Source: Callorhinus ursinus (taxonomy: Eukaryota; Chordata; Mammalia; Carnivora; Otariidae). From it: a stretch of DNA of 64,000 nucleotides. Where the stretch lies: the NCBI RefSeq assembly GCF_003265705.1, contig NW_020313005.1, forward strand, positions 17,118,109-17,182,108. Direction: 5' to 3'. The first letter of the stretch is position 1. Every line of letters begins with the position of its first letter. This document shows, in pieces, positions 1-10,160 of the stretch. Under the pieces are notes generated by a model. The model did not search any database and was not told the DNA's origin. It saw only the letters and a list, made by a program, of their open reading frames with translations. The position numbers and the translations under genes were made by a program.

Positions 1-56
1 CCCGATCCCCCCACCCCCCTCCCTTCTGGAACCCTCAGTTTGTTTCCTGGAGTCCA
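1..56 (-). mobile_element. L1 3'UTR fragment cut by window edge
   Basis: The C-rich run followed by the words GGAACCCTCAGTTTG and AGTCCA matches the reverse-strand 3'UTR found again near 7,850 and 41,345. It is the same young L1 lineage as those two copies. The element continues to the left of the window, so its length and target-site duplication cannot be judged. Confidence 0.6.
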
Positions 57-215
57 GAGAACTCTCACCACTTTAATTCAACACAGTACTGGAAGTTTCA
101 GCCACAGCAGTCAGACAACAAAAAGATATGAAAGGAATCCAAATCAGTAAGGAAGAAGTAAAACTTTCACTATTTGTAGATGAAAAAATACTATATGTAA
201 TAAACCCTAAAGACT

Positions 216-241
216 ACACACACACACACACACACACACAA
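216..241. repeat. (AC)n microsatellite inside L1 ORF2
   Basis: A pure AC dinucleotide run of about 13 units replaces L1 coding sequence just downstream of the reverse-transcriptase motif. Confidence 0.95.
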
Positions 242-1721
242 ACTAGAACTGATAAATGAATTCAGTAAGGTCACAGGATACAAAATCAATATACAGAAAT
301 CCATTGCATTTCCGGACACAATGAAATAGCAGAAAAGAAAAATTAAGAAAACAATCCTGTTTATAACTGCACCAAAAGTAAGATAACTAGGAATAAACCT
401 AACCAGAGAGTTGAAAGCCCTGGACTCTGACAATTATAAAATATTGATAAGAGAAATTGAAGATGAAACAAAGAAATAGAAAGATATTCCATGCTCATGG
501 ATTGGAAGAAGAAACAGTGTTAAAATGCCCATAATACCCAAAGCAATATACAGAATAAGGCAATCCCTATCAAAATACCAACAGTATTTTTCACAGAGCT
601 AGAACACATAATCCTAAGATTTGAGTGGAGTCACAAAAGAACCCAAATAGCCAGAGCAATCTTGAAAAAAAAAAAAGGAACAAAACTAAAGGTATCACAA
701 TTCCAGATTTCAGGATATACTACAAAGCTATAGTAATAAAAACACAAAAATAGACACATAGATCAATAGAACAGAATAGAGAGCCCAGAAATAAACCCAT
801 GATTTTATGGCCAATTAATCTTTAACAAATGAGGCAAGAATATACAATGGGAAAAAGTCTCTTCAACAAATAATATTGGGAAAATTAGACAGCTACATGC
901 AAAAGAATGAAACTGGACCACTTTCTTACACCATACACAAAAATAAACTCAAAATGGTTTGAAGACATAAATGTGAGATCTGAACCCATAGAAATCCTAG
1001 CAGAGAACACAGGCAGTAATTTCTCTGACATTGGCTATAGCAACATTTTTCTAGATGTGTCTCCTGAGGTAAGGGAAATAAAAGCAAAAATAAACTATTG
1101 GGACTAAATCAAAATAAAAGCTTTCACACAGCAAAGGAAACAATCAATAAAACTAAAAGACAGTCTACTGAATGGGAGAAGATATTTGCAAATGACATAT
1201 CTGTTAAATGGTTAGTATCCAAAATATATAAAGAACTTATAAAACTCAACACTGAAAAAACAAATAATCCAATTAAAAAATGGGCAGAAGACATGAACAG
1301 ACATTTCTCCAAAGAAAACATACAGATGGCCAACAGACACATGAGAAGATGCTCAGCATCACTGATCATCAGGGAAATGCAAATCAAAACTACAATGAGA
1401 TATCACCTCACACCTGTCAGAATGGCTAAAATCAACAGCAAAAGAAACAGGTGTTGGCGAGGATGTGGAGAAAAAGGAACCCGCGTGCACTGTTGGTGAG
1501 AATGCAAACTGGTGTAGCCACTGTGGAAAACAGTATGCAAGTTCCTCAAAAAGTTAAAAATAGAACTATCCTAGGATCCAGCAATCGCACTATTTACCCA
1601 AAGAATACAAAAAATACTAATTCAAAGGGATACATGCACTCGTATGTTTATAACCACATTAGCCAAGATATGGAAGTAGCCCAAGTGTCCATTGATTGAT
1701 GAATGGATAAAGTAGATGTGG

Positions 1722-1724
<3 letters not shown>

Positions 1725-1756
<32 letters not shown>

Positions 1757-1770
1757 GCACGCACACACAT
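1725..1770. repeat. (AC)n microsatellite, degenerate at right end
   Basis: AC run of about 16 units followed by imperfect AAGCACGCACACAC units, lying inside the L1 ORF2 C-terminal region. Confidence 0.95.
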
Positions 1771-2183
1771 ATATGTGCTAGACTATTATTCAGCCATGAA
1801 AAAGAATGAAATCTTGGCATTTGCAACAGCATGGTTGGGTAAAAAGAGTATAGTGTAAGTGAAATAAGTCAGTCAGAGAAAGATAAATACCACATGATTT
1901 TGCTCACATGTGAAATTTCAGAAATGAAACAAATGAACAAAAAAAAAGAGACAAAAAAAAATAACAAAACAAAACAAAAACCAGACTCAAAACTATAGAG
2001 AACAAACTGGTGGTTGTCAGAGGGCAAGTAGGTAGGGGATTGGTGAAATAGGTGAAGGGGATTAAGAGTACATTTATGATGAACACTGAGTAATATATAG
2101 ATTTGTTGAATTACCATATTATACACCTGAAACTAATATAATACTGTATGTTACCTATCCTGGAATTAAAAATTAAAAATGTT

Positions 2184-2328
2184 AGTTTTTTTAAGCTATT
2201 TTAGTTATTTAAATTATATTGTGGTTGCTGTACCAATACCCTTTCAAATGATTGACTCTTGCCATTTTTTTTTCTTTCAACTTTAAGATCTCTATTCCAT
2301 ATACATGTTGTGTAAATAGCGTATTGAT

Positions 2329-2365
<37 letters not shown>

Positions 2366-2740
2366 GTGTAAAATTTTTTCTAATGAACATATATAAAATA
2401 TTTTACCCCAAATGTAGAGGATACATATTCTTTTCAAGCATATCTAATGCATTTAAAGAAAACTAACCACATTCTAGTTCATAAGTATATATAAATGTAG
2501 ATATATAGTATTATATCAAATATTATTCTTAATAATATTAAATGGTAATGTAGCTCTTTGATTTGAATTTTAAAGTTAGTTGATGTCTCCATTCTTTCTG
2601 TAAACAATATTAGGACCACAGACTATTTTGATTCTTACCATCCTTTTTTTATAGTTAGCTGTTATTAATAGATATCAGCAAATTTATGAATTATTTTTGA
2701 CCATTGTTTCCTGCATTCTGTTTTTCATTCTTGGTTAAAT
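2184..2740. other. Unassigned AT-rich sequence
   Basis: No coding potential or recognisable repeat apart from the GT run at 2,331-2,364. The sequence is AT-rich with short A and T runs. Confidence 0.5.
2331..2364. repeat. (GT)n microsatellite
   Basis: Seventeen uninterrupted GT units, long enough to be length-polymorphic between individuals. Confidence 0.97.
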
Positions 2741-2803
2741 TCCTTCCTTCTTTCCTTCTGTCCTTCCTGCCCCCTTTCATTCCTGGCTGGCTCTTTTTCT
2801 TTC

Positions 2804-2850
<47 letters not shown>

Positions 2851-2944
2851 CTCTCTCTCTTTCTTTCTTTTCTTTCTTTCTCTTTCCTTTCTTCCTTCCT
2901 TCTTTTTCTTTCCTTCCTTTTTTCTTTTCTTTTTTCTTTTTTTT
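2741..2944. repeat. (CTTT)n-rich polypyrimidine microsatellite
   Basis: About 200 bases of almost pure pyrimidine with a (CTTT)n core near 2,792-2,850 and flanking CTTC/TTTC variants. It directly adjoins the 3' (left) end of the reverse-strand L1 that follows, so part of it may have grown from that element's poly(A) tail. The F/L/S-rich reading frame across it is a composition artefact. Confidence 0.95.
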
Positions 2945-4640
2945 GCAGTATAACCTTTAGTAATGGTCTGAAACTAAACTACAGTTCATCCACTTACAAT
3001 GTACATTTTGTTTTTCTTAGCTGATCCACAAATATGTGCAACCATCACCAGTCCATTTTGGAATATCCATCACCACCACCACTACCCCCAGCCCTAAGCA
3101 ACCATTAATTTATATTCTGTCTCCATAGATTTCTCTATTCTAGACTTTCAGATGAGTAGAATCATATAATATGATTTTATGTTATATATCATATATCATA
3201 TAATAGGTGGTCTTTTGTGACTGGCTTCTTAGAGCATATATAGTACTTTATTCTTTTTATGTTATTAAATAATTGTATGAATTTAAAATTTTGTTTCTCC
3301 ATTCACTATTTAATGGACATTAGGGCTGTTTCCACCTTTTGGCTTTTATGAATAATGCTGCTATGAACACTCATGTAAATTTTTTTAAATATTTTATTTA
3401 TTTATTTGAGAGAGAGAGAGAAGAAGCAGGGGAAGCGGCAGGCAGAGGGAGAAGCAGGCTCCCTGTGGAGCAGGGAGCCGGACACAGGGCTCAATCCCAG
3501 GACCCTGAGATCATGACCTGTGCTGAAGGCAGATGCTTAACACACTGAGCTACCTAGGTGCCCCTCACATAAGAATTTTTGTGTGGACATATATTTTGAT
3601 TTCTCTTGGATATGTAGCTTAGAAGTGGAATTTCTAGGTCATATGTTAACTGTATGTTTTAACTTCTTGAGGAACTCTCAGATGTTTTCCTAAGAAGCTG
3701 AGTCAGTTTACATCCCCATTAGCAGCATATATGTGCTCTAATTTCTCCATTTATGCACCAACATTTGTTATTATCTCTTGTTACAGCCATCATATTGATT
3801 GTGAAGTGGCATGTCATTGTGGTTTTGACTTGCGTTTCCCTGATGAAGAAAGATGGTTAGCATCTTTTCATAAGATGCTGGCCAATGGTACAACCGCTTT
3901 ATTTATCCTTCTTTGTTGGAGAAATGTCTATTACAATCCTGTGCCCATTTATTAATTGGGTTGTCTTTTTATTATTGAGTTGTAAGTGTTCTTTATGTGT
4001 TCCAGATATGTCTATTATCAGGTTTATGATTTGTAAATATTTTCTCCCATTCTGCGGCTTTTCTTTTTCCCTTTCTAGATGTACAAAACATTTTAAATTT
4101 GATAAAGTCCAATTTAGTTATTTTTTCTTTTGTTTTTCATACTTATGTGTCATATCTAAAGTTTTTTTTGCCCAATTCAAGGTTATGGAAATCTACCTGT
4201 GTATTTTCTTCTAAGAGTTTTATAGTTTTAGCTCTTACATTTAAGTTTATGATCTGTTTTGAGTTAATGTTTGCATATGGTGTGAGGTAGGGGTTAACTT
4301 CATTCTTTAGCATGTGGCTATCCAGTTTTCCCAGCACAGTTTGTTGAAAAGATTGTTCTTTCCCCATGCAGTGGTCTTGGCACCCTTATTAAAGATCAGT
4401 TGACCACAGATATATGGATTTATTTCTGTACTCTGAATTCCATTTCACTTATCTCTACATTTACATTGGTCCAGTTATACTTTCTTGATTACTGTTGCTT
4501 TGTAGTAGGTTTTGAAGTCCAGAAGCATGAATTCTCCTATTTTGTTCTTCTTTTTAACTTTTGTCCATGTTGTGTGCAATCCCATATGAATTTTAGAATA
4601 AACTTGTCAATTTTACAAATTTATTATTTGCCTGGGCGAT
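2945..4640 (-). mobile_element. Old L1, reverse strand, split by a SINEC
   Basis: Reverse-strand LINE-1 of an older mammalian (L1M-like) class. Diagnostic words include the ATGTGCAACCATCACCA region of the 3' end near 3,037, the GAATAATGCTGCTATGAACA stretch near 3,350, and TTGAAAAGATTGTTCTTTCC near 4,345. The reverse frame at 4,143-4,367 reads a degraded ORF2 segment with LGKLDSHMLKNEVNPYL. Many substitutions and small indels mark it as older than the L1 copies at 7.7 and 41.3 kb. A SINEC sits at 3,381-3,564. The left edge merges with the CT microsatellite. Confidence 0.8.
3381..3564 (-). mobile_element. SINEC (tRNA-Lys-derived SINE) inside L1
   Basis: Reverse-strand Can-SINE: T-rich tail complement with TTTATTTATTTGAGAGAGAG at the left, then GA-rich sequence, the GATCATGACC box, and the head complement ending GAGCTACCTAGGTGCCCC. 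Flanks CTCATGTAAATTTTT (left) and CTCACATAAGAATTTTT (right) look like a diverged target-site duplication cut into L1 sequence. Non-coding; such elements are copied by L1 enzymes. Confidence 0.93.
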
Positions 4641-5142
4641 GGAGACTTTATTCAGGTTTTTCTTATGTATAGCTTGTTTGAGTGTGAAATTCTAGGTTGA
4701 AAATTTTGCTGTGTTTTTAAATTATCATACTGATTTGCTTATTTGATGGTTTTCTGCCCTATGCTTTTTCTGATAAAAAGTCTGCTGTTATCGGTCTAAA
4801 TGTTGTTCTTTCTAAGGTAATCTGTAATTTTTTTTTCTCTCTGTTGTTACTCTTACGGTAAACTATGTCTTCAGTGTAATGTATGATATATCCATGTTTA
4901 GGTTTGTTTTTATTCTTTTGCTGAAGATGGAGTATCTTTTATAAGTCTAAGGCCCATTGCCTTCCTTCTGAAATTCCTGTTGGTAATAGGTTGGACCCTT
5001 GCATTTTAATCTTTATGTCTTTCATATCCTCCATCTGTATTTATAGTTTTTATGTCTTCTCTCTATGAGGTAGTCTGTATGAATTCCTCACATTCATTTT
5101 CCATTTTCTTATTGTTTTCCTCAGATGTATCCAATCTTATGC

Positions 5143-5389
5143 TAGCCACTAAGTTTTGTTTTGTTTTTAAGATTTTATTTATTTGTTTGTTTAGAGGGAG
5201 AGAGAGAGAGAGCACATATGAGCAAGGGGAAGGAGCAGAGGAAGAGGGAGAAAGAGAATCTTAAGCAGATGCCCTGCTGAGCTTGGAGCCCCATGAGGTT
5301 CTCACGATCTGGAGATGGTGACTTGAGCCAAAATTGAGTCGGATGCTTAATCAACTGAGCCACCCAGGTGCCCTTAGCCACTGAGTTTT
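5143..5389. repeat. Target-site duplication pair around SINEC
   Basis: TAGCCACTAAGTTTT at 5,143-5,157 and TAGCCACTGAGTTTT at 5,375-5,389 differ at one of 15 positions and exactly bracket the SINEC, which fixes the insertion boundaries. Confidence 0.93.
5158..5374 (-). mobile_element. SINEC with 15-bp target duplication
   Basis: Reverse-strand Can-SINE: a T-rich tail complement, AAGATTTTATTTATTTG, a GAGAGA tract, then the head complement TCAACTGAGCCACCCAGGTG. It is inserted in LINE-derived sequence. The middle (GGTTCTCACGATCTGGAGAT) departs from the usual SINEC body, which points to substitutions or a small rearrangement. Confidence 0.95.
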
Positions 5390-5444
5390 AATTTTAATTT
5401 TAATGATGATCCTTTTCATTTCCTGAAATGCCTGTTGTGATAAA

Positions 5445-5670
5445 GAGAAAACTTTCTGGAACAAGATAGTCTGGGTTTAAATTTTGACCTCAAAGCTGGA
5501 AGATGTTGAGCTCTATTTAATATCTGTGTCCAAGTTTCCTCATCTTTAAAAATGAGGTAAAAATAGTACCTACCTCAAACAACTGTTGTTCACATTGAAA
5601 AGATGGGATGAGGTAATACATATAAAATGCTTACCACAGTGTCTAGCATTTAGTAAACCCTCTGCTTTTT
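5445..5670 (+). mobile_element. MIR SINE
   Basis: The order of words is that of a MIR: TCTGGGTTTAAATTTTGACC (tRNA B-box region), GTTTCCTCATCTTTAAAAATG (core), ACCTACCTCAAACAACTGTTG, then ATGCTTACCACAGTGTCTAGC. This ancient tRNA-derived SINE is shared across mammals. Confidence 0.85.
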
Positions 5671-6685
5671 TTTTCTTTTCCTTTTTTAAACAAGGTTGTA
5701 TACATGCTTTTCAAAATAACCTACCATTCTTTGTATTTCTTCTTTTGTTGGTTTAATTACCTTAAACATAATAACTGTGTTGTCTTTCACTTCTGAGTTT
5801 GGTGTGCCAGTAAGCCTTTTGTTTTTTCACTGACTCATGGCATCATGGTTTGTTTTCCCAGTGCTTGTAGTTTTCTGGGCTATGCTTGTTTACTTGTTTC
5901 TCCCTTTCCTGTGGGAGTCCCACCCATCACCTGTGGCTTGGGGTGATTCCCTAAGGGCACATTTTGCTGATGTTTTATGGGTGCCTAAGGTGTTTCAAAG
6001 TTCCTGAACCAGAGTTTATGTGAGATTTTAGTACGATGTGATTTCAGACACTGCATCTACGTGTGACATAAGTTTCTCATGGATTTACCAGGCACTTTTA
6101 CTCAGAGTACAGGGCAGACAGATTCTCTGCTGCTCTGGGTTGATAGGTGGGGTTTCTGGATTCCTTTAGTTTGTGTGTTTCCTATGACACGGACAAGCCT
6201 TTGAGAGTAGTCTCTTCATGCGAGGCTCTGATTTCCAGCTTCCAATTGTGTAAGCACCCTTGGACACATCTGTTTGTGTATGGATTTTTTTAAACCTTAT
6301 CTTGCAGGCCCAGAATCCATATCAAGGTTTAAAAACCTCCCATAGTATCAGCTCACTGGAGTGCTCTGATTTTAAGTTCTCTCTTATTACAGTTACCTTG
6401 GCACTAGGGAATTATTTTATCCTTTGAAATCAGGTGTATATTTAATTATTTTTGTCATCCTATATTATATTATATCTGACATTTCTATGTGAAAGAGGAT
6501 GTAAGTCTTTATTACCTGAATTTGCCATGTTGCTGAACAGTATGCCCATTGCTTGTATTTTATGCTTTAGCTTATTGAAGTTCAACAAACACTGGCATGC
6601 CTACTTAGCTAGCCGTCTACCCTGCAACTCATAAAATTGTCCTCCAAGGTATGGAAGAACAAGTAAAGAAAGACAACTTACCTGC
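5671..6685. other. Unassigned sequence
   Basis: No reading frame, splice-flanked exon or repeat is recognisable. The sequence is single-copy in appearance, AT-rich and CpG-poor. Confidence 0.5.
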
Positions 6686-6689
6686 CAGG

Positions 6690-6840
6690 ATCAGTGCTGA
6701 ATGTTTTACTTATATTTTCAATGTATAATATTATTACCATTCTCACCAAATAGGTAGCAAAACTAAGGCTCACAAAGATTAAGCCTGATTTTAGAGTTTA
6801 AGCTCTTTACATTATGTCACTTGGTATCCCCTTAATGCAA
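6690..6840 (-). mobile_element. MIR SINE fragment
   Basis: Reverse complement of the MIR core: TTTTACTTATATTTTCAATG, ACCATTCTCACC, GCAAAACTAAGGCTCACAAAG. The 5' tRNA-like part is decayed. Confidence 0.7.
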
Positions 6841-7560
6841 AAATGAACTCACTCACTAAATAAAATATTTAACTCTCTGACAAACTTAACAGGTAATGTT
6901 TGTGATAATGTTGAAATACACTTTTTCCAAACTCAGAGCCCCATTCTTATTGTCTTTAAATGGTGCAGCTAGGCTTTGTATTACCCATTGTTATCCAGCA
7001 AAGTGAAACTTCATGTATTCTTGTAAAAAATGATTCATTTGTTCTTTCATTTGCTTATTCATTGATCTGCTCTTGGATGCTAGCAGTGGGCTAGGATCAG
7101 GGACAGTATTGCCCTTACCTAGGCAAGAGTGACACAAGCACCAGACTCCTCCAACTTAGCCCTTGTGGTTGTGCCTCTTCCCTTGAAGGGAAGGATATAC
7201 ACATCTGAAGGACATGGCCACCTGGATCCTGTGGTCTCCCTTATAAAGTCCTCTGGGTACTGAGATCAGAAATTCCTCATCAAAACCATTCCCAGCCCCA
7301 CTCCCAAGGCCATGTTTCCTGGTCAGATACCCAGGGGTTATTTGCAAAGGCTGGTGGGAAGAGCCTGGAGGTGTGGTCTTGGGTGTCCCCACGTGTACAC
7401 ACAAATCCTTCTCAGAGCTAGGTAGATGGGAAGAGGAGGATTAGGAGAAAATTATCCTCATACCATATTCCAGCAAAGGACCTTGGGGAGTCCAGAGGTT
7501 CTAAATCTGAGCCTGGCCTTGCAGGCAATTATAAAGGAGTATTTATTAAGGTAGGAACAT
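6841..7560. other. Unassigned sequence
   Basis: Nothing coding is seen. TTCATTTGCTTATTCATTGA followed by GCAGTGGGCTAGGAT near 7,045-7,095 could be the reverse complement of a decayed L2 3' end, but it is too short to call. Confidence 0.4.
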
Positions 7561-7565
7561 AGAAT

Positions 7566-7607
7566 TCACACACACACACACACAGACACACAGACACACA
7601 TACACAT
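7566..7607. repeat. (CA)n microsatellite, interrupted
   Basis: CA units broken by CAGACA and CATACA variants. Confidence 0.93.
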
Positions 7608-7671
7608 ATGTGTAATATATATAGTCTGTTGTTAAAGATTTATTTATTTATTTTAGAGAGAGAAAGCAATA

Positions 7672-8460
7672 GGGAGGGGCAGAGAGTCTTTTTTTTTCTT
7701 TAAATTTTTTTATTATGTTAATCACCATACATTACATCATTAGTTTTTGATGTAGTTTTCCAAGATTCATTGTTTGTGCGTAACACCCAGTGCTCCATGC
7801 AGAACGTGCCCTCTTTAATACCCATCACCAGGCTAACCCATCCCCTCACCCCCCTCCCCCCTAGAACCCTCAGTTTGTTTTTCAAAGTCCATCGTCTTCC
7901 ATGTTCCTTCTCCCGCTCCAGTTCCCCCCCTTCATTCTTACCCTCCTGCTATCTTTTTCTTCTTTTTTTTTCCTTAACATATATTGCATTATTTGTTTCA
8001 GAGGTACAGATCTGTGATTCAACAGTCTTGCACATTCACAGCGCTCACCATAGCACATACCCTCCCCAATCACCCAGCCACCCCATCCCTCCCACCCCAC
8101 CCCCACTCCAGCAGCCCTCAGTTTGTTTCCTGAGATTAAGAATTCCTCATATCAATGAGGTCATATGATACATGTCTTTTTCTGATTGACTTATTTCACT
8201 CAGCACAACACCCTCCAGTTCCATCCACGTCGTTGCAAATGGCAAGATCTCATTCCTTTTGATGGCTGCATAATATTCCATTGTATATATATACCACATC
8301 TTCTTTATGCATTCATCTGTCGATGGACATCTTGTCTCTTTCCACAGTTTGGCTATTGTGGACATTGCTGCTATAAACATTGGGGTGCACGTACCCCTTC
8401 GGATCCCTACATTTGTATCTTTGGGGTAAATACCCAGTAGTGGGAGGAGCAGAGAGTCTT
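7672..8460. repeat. 19-bp target-site duplication of the nested L1
   Basis: GGGAGGGGCAGAGAGTCTT at 7,672-7,690 and GGGAGGAGCAGAGAGTCTT at 8,442-8,460 differ at one position and bracket the L1 exactly. Confidence 0.95.
7691..8441 (-). mobile_element. Young 5'-truncated L1 nested in a SINEC
   Basis: Reverse-strand L1 with a poly(T) start, a 3'UTR with TTAATCACCATACATTACAT and CAGTGCTCCATGCAGAACG, then the last part of ORF2 antisense (CATTCCTTTTGATGGCTGCA). It is 5'-truncated at about 8,441 and flanked by a 19-bp target duplication. By eye it differs at only a handful of positions from the copy at 41.3 kb over the shared 190 bases of ORF2 end. The reverse frame at 8,147-8,380 keeps the ORF2 C-terminus (YTMEYYAAIKRNEILPF). 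It cannot move on its own. Confidence 0.95.
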
Positions 8461-8689
8461 AAGCAGACTCTCCACTGAGCGCAGAGCCCAATGATGGACT
8501 AGATCTCACAACCCTGAGATCACAACCTGAGCCAAAACCAAGAGTCTGACTCTTAACAGACTGTACCACCCAGTAGCCCCAAGAATATGTTTTAATTATA
8601 ATGTGATGGCTTGATTTATAACTGTAAAATGTTTAGGCCTGGCATGTGGGCTTCCATTTGAACTCTTGCCCTGGCCCTGCAGATGTTAG

Positions 8690-9340
8690 GAGTACACAGG
8701 ATTCAGCTCTAGTATCAGAAACAGATTCTTAAAGAGAGCATTAGAAGAAAGTGTGTTAAGTGCCATGCGGAAATGCTTGGAGTATTATGGGGATCTAGGG
8801 GAAGAACACTAATTCAGCCATAGTTTCCAAGTTAAGAAGGAGTTTGCCTGGAGACACGAGGGATTTGGAGCTGTGAATGTCTTAGGCATACAAATAACAG
8901 CATGAGCATGGAAATAGCAAGGGGGAAGTGGGAGGATTTCAAGAGGAGTTGCATTGTTAAGGCAAATGAGTGAATGAATGAATGAATGAATGACTATTTG
9001 GAATTAACCAGCTAGAAGGGGAGGCTGGAGTGGGTATTAGTTCCCCCAAGGGGCTTTGGAGGGCTTGCTCCAGTAGCTGGCTCCCTGTGGGTGTAGGGAG
9101 CGGCCATGGCAGGGCTGGAAGCTGCTAGAGATGAGGCCAGGCCCCTGTCACCTGGAGGCCGGAGAAGCTGAAGAATCAGTGTCTGGCTGGCAAGATCTGA
9201 GGCCAGAAAACTTCTTTAGAAAGTTACTAGTAAGAATTCAGCAGGAGACAATGAAAGCCTGGCCTGGGGTGGTGGTACTTTTGAAAGATGGGGACAGAGT
9301 TGAGAAATATTTAGGAGATGACATTGGTGTCATGAGGATG
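8690..9340 (-). mobile_element. L2 LINE remnant, reverse strand
   Basis: Purine-rich forward strand in the order expected for the reverse complement of L2: GGAAGAACACTAATTCAGCC, AACAGCATGAGCATGGAAAT, GCTAGAAGGGGAGGCTGGAG, then GCAGGAGACAATGAAAGCCT. Highly diverged. A short TGAA repeat has arisen inside it. Confidence 0.55.
8967..8992. repeat. (TGAA)n short tandem repeat
   Basis: Five to six TGAA units within the L2-like segment. Confidence 0.85.
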
Positions 9341-9825
9341 TGCTTTTGTCAGGCTGACAACTACACGTGCTCTCAGAGGTAATCACTTTTCAGGCTGCAC
9401 TGAAGTTGGGAAAATAGAATTGGCATCAGCCCCAAAGAGCAATAAACACCCTCAACTAATCAGAATTGATTTGATCCCCTTGGCTGGTGCTAATCCTGCC
9501 TCTTGCACTAGTGATGTTGAACAATTCACAGATGCATCAGATGTATTTCTCTTGGGCTTTAAGTACACAGGGACAGAATCAGAGGTCCCAAAAAATTCTT
9601 GCCCTGGGACATCTTTTAATATTTGCTGAGGAAGCCATGTAAATATTTTCTTGGACAATAAAGTATGTGCATACACAAGACTTTGGATGGAGCCGGCCCT
9701 CTGGAAAGGCACAGTGGCGCGCATCCCTATTTCCCGCTGATTTAGGACCACTGGAGTCCTTAGGGCCTTGTATGGTCACTTCATTTATCGGGCTCTCAGG
9801 TAAGAGATGCTGGATCAGGGCAGGT
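9341..9825. other. Unassigned, single-copy in appearance
   Basis: No repeat recognised. Open frames on both strands (for example 9,452-9,751 reverse, 9,667-9,951 forward) lack similarity to a family I know and lack supporting exon structure. A good splice-donor-like word, CAGGTAAGAG, occurs at 9,797-9,806. Confidence 0.45.
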
Positions 9826-9990
9826 AGGGCCAACTGGCGGCTGACACCCCATCACGGTCCCTGGTGCCCACGCTCCGAGCGGCCGGTGGCCCATCTGTCT
9901 GGTCGGTGGGGGTGCGCCGCAGCCACGGGCGCCCCAGACTCCAATCGATAGACTCCGGAGCAGCTCAGCCCTGAGTCGGCCGCCCGCCCC
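9826..9990. promoter_or_regulatory. Small CpG cluster
   Basis: I count 16 CpG dinucleotides between about 9,838 and 9,986, against a surrounding sequence that is strongly CpG-depleted. The stretch is GC-rich (GCTCCGAGCGGCCGGTGG, GTCGGCCGCCCGCCCC). It is shorter than a standard CpG island. It could be an orphan promoter or an unmethylated enhancer core, but it could also be a small GC-rich relic. No TATA box or clear initiator stands out. Confidence 0.4.
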
Positions 9991-9999
9991 TATCTCTGT

Positions 10000-10160
10000 G
10001 ATCTAAATTCACAGTGCTTGCGTCATGTAAATGGCGCTTTATCTGGCTGGAAATGTGAATCCTGTCAGGAGCACTAGGCTCCTTCATGCTTATCAGAAAT
10101 ACATTATCAGGTGGGGATTAGACAGAGGCTGGTGCTACTGTGATGTCCATGCCCGGTGAG
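10000..10160. promoter_or_regulatory. Candidate enhancer-like segment with three GATA motifs
   Basis: Three WGATAR-type sites lie on the reverse strand within about 75 bases: TTTATCTG at 10,038-10,045, CTTATCAG at 10,089-10,096 and ATTATCAG at 10,103-10,110. Nearby are GCGTCATGTAAATGG and GGGGATTAGA (OTX/PITX-like GGATTA). The segment has no repeat signature and directly follows the CpG cluster. Function is inferred from motif density only. Confidence 0.35.

Larger units (their letters stand above)
57..1900 (+). pseudogene. L1 ORF2 remnant (RT to C-terminus), broken
   Basis: Reading all forward frames gives collinear pieces of the L1 ORF2 protein, a reverse transcriptase/endonuclease that in life copies L1 RNA into DNA at the target site. 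The readable pieces include residues encoded at 907-1107 and 1098-1499. The first carries the segment before the C-terminal domain; the second ends in the cysteine-rich motif CWRGCGEKG. At 173-184 the catalytic FADD box reads FVDE, so the active-site aspartate pair is damaged. A CA repeat at 216-241 replaces codons just after that box, and further frameshifts and stops follow. This is a dead copy. Confidence 0.85.
57..2183 (+). mobile_element. 5'-truncated L1 (end of ORF2 plus 3'UTR)
   Basis: This is a forward-strand LINE-1 relic. It begins inside the reverse-transcriptase domain of ORF2, runs to the ORF2 C-terminus, and continues into a 3'UTR ending in the words CACCTGAAACTAATATAATA and an A-rich tail near 2,170. 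The 5'UTR, ORF1 and endonuclease domain are absent, so the copy cannot move. Two CA microsatellites have grown inside it. Its 3'UTR differs from that of the reverse fragment at 1-56, so the two are separate insertions that abut. Confidence 0.9.
4690..5440 (-). mobile_element. Possible HAL1/L1-like LINE remnant, reverse strand
   Basis: T-rich sequence with words such as TTTCTGATAAAAAGTCTGCTG and GCCACTGAGTTTTAATTTT resembles the reverse complement of HAL1 or old L1M internal sequence. It lies beyond the recognisable ORF2 part of the neighbouring L1 and may be a second element. It carries the SINEC at 5,158-5,374. Family assignment is from memory and tentative. Confidence 0.4.
7634..8580 (-). 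mobile_element. SINEC split in two by an L1 insertion
   Basis: The tail-side part (7,634-7,690: AGATTTATTTATTTATTTTA then GA-rich) and the head-side part (8,461-8,580: AAGCAGACTCTCCACTGAGC through GTACCACCCAGTAGCCCC) together make one reverse-strand Can-SINE. They are separated by the L1 at 7,691-8,441. The repeated 19-mer at the junctions is the L1 target duplication and is itself SINEC sequence, so the SINEC was there first. Confidence 0.93.

Noticed and set aside
1..2183. Twin-priming inversion of a single L1
   Set aside because: The forward segment carries its own 3'UTR of a different type from the reverse fragment at 1-56, so they are two insertions.
2704..3024. 106-codon frame rich in F, L and S
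   Set aside because: It is produced by the CTTT microsatellite and has no domain.
9667..9951. Possible first exon with a splice-donor word CAGGTAAGAG near 9,797 beside a CpG cluster
   Set aside because: The open frame continues through the donor, no acceptor-flanked downstream exon is seen, and the encoded peptide is unlike anything I know. RNA-seq would be decisive.
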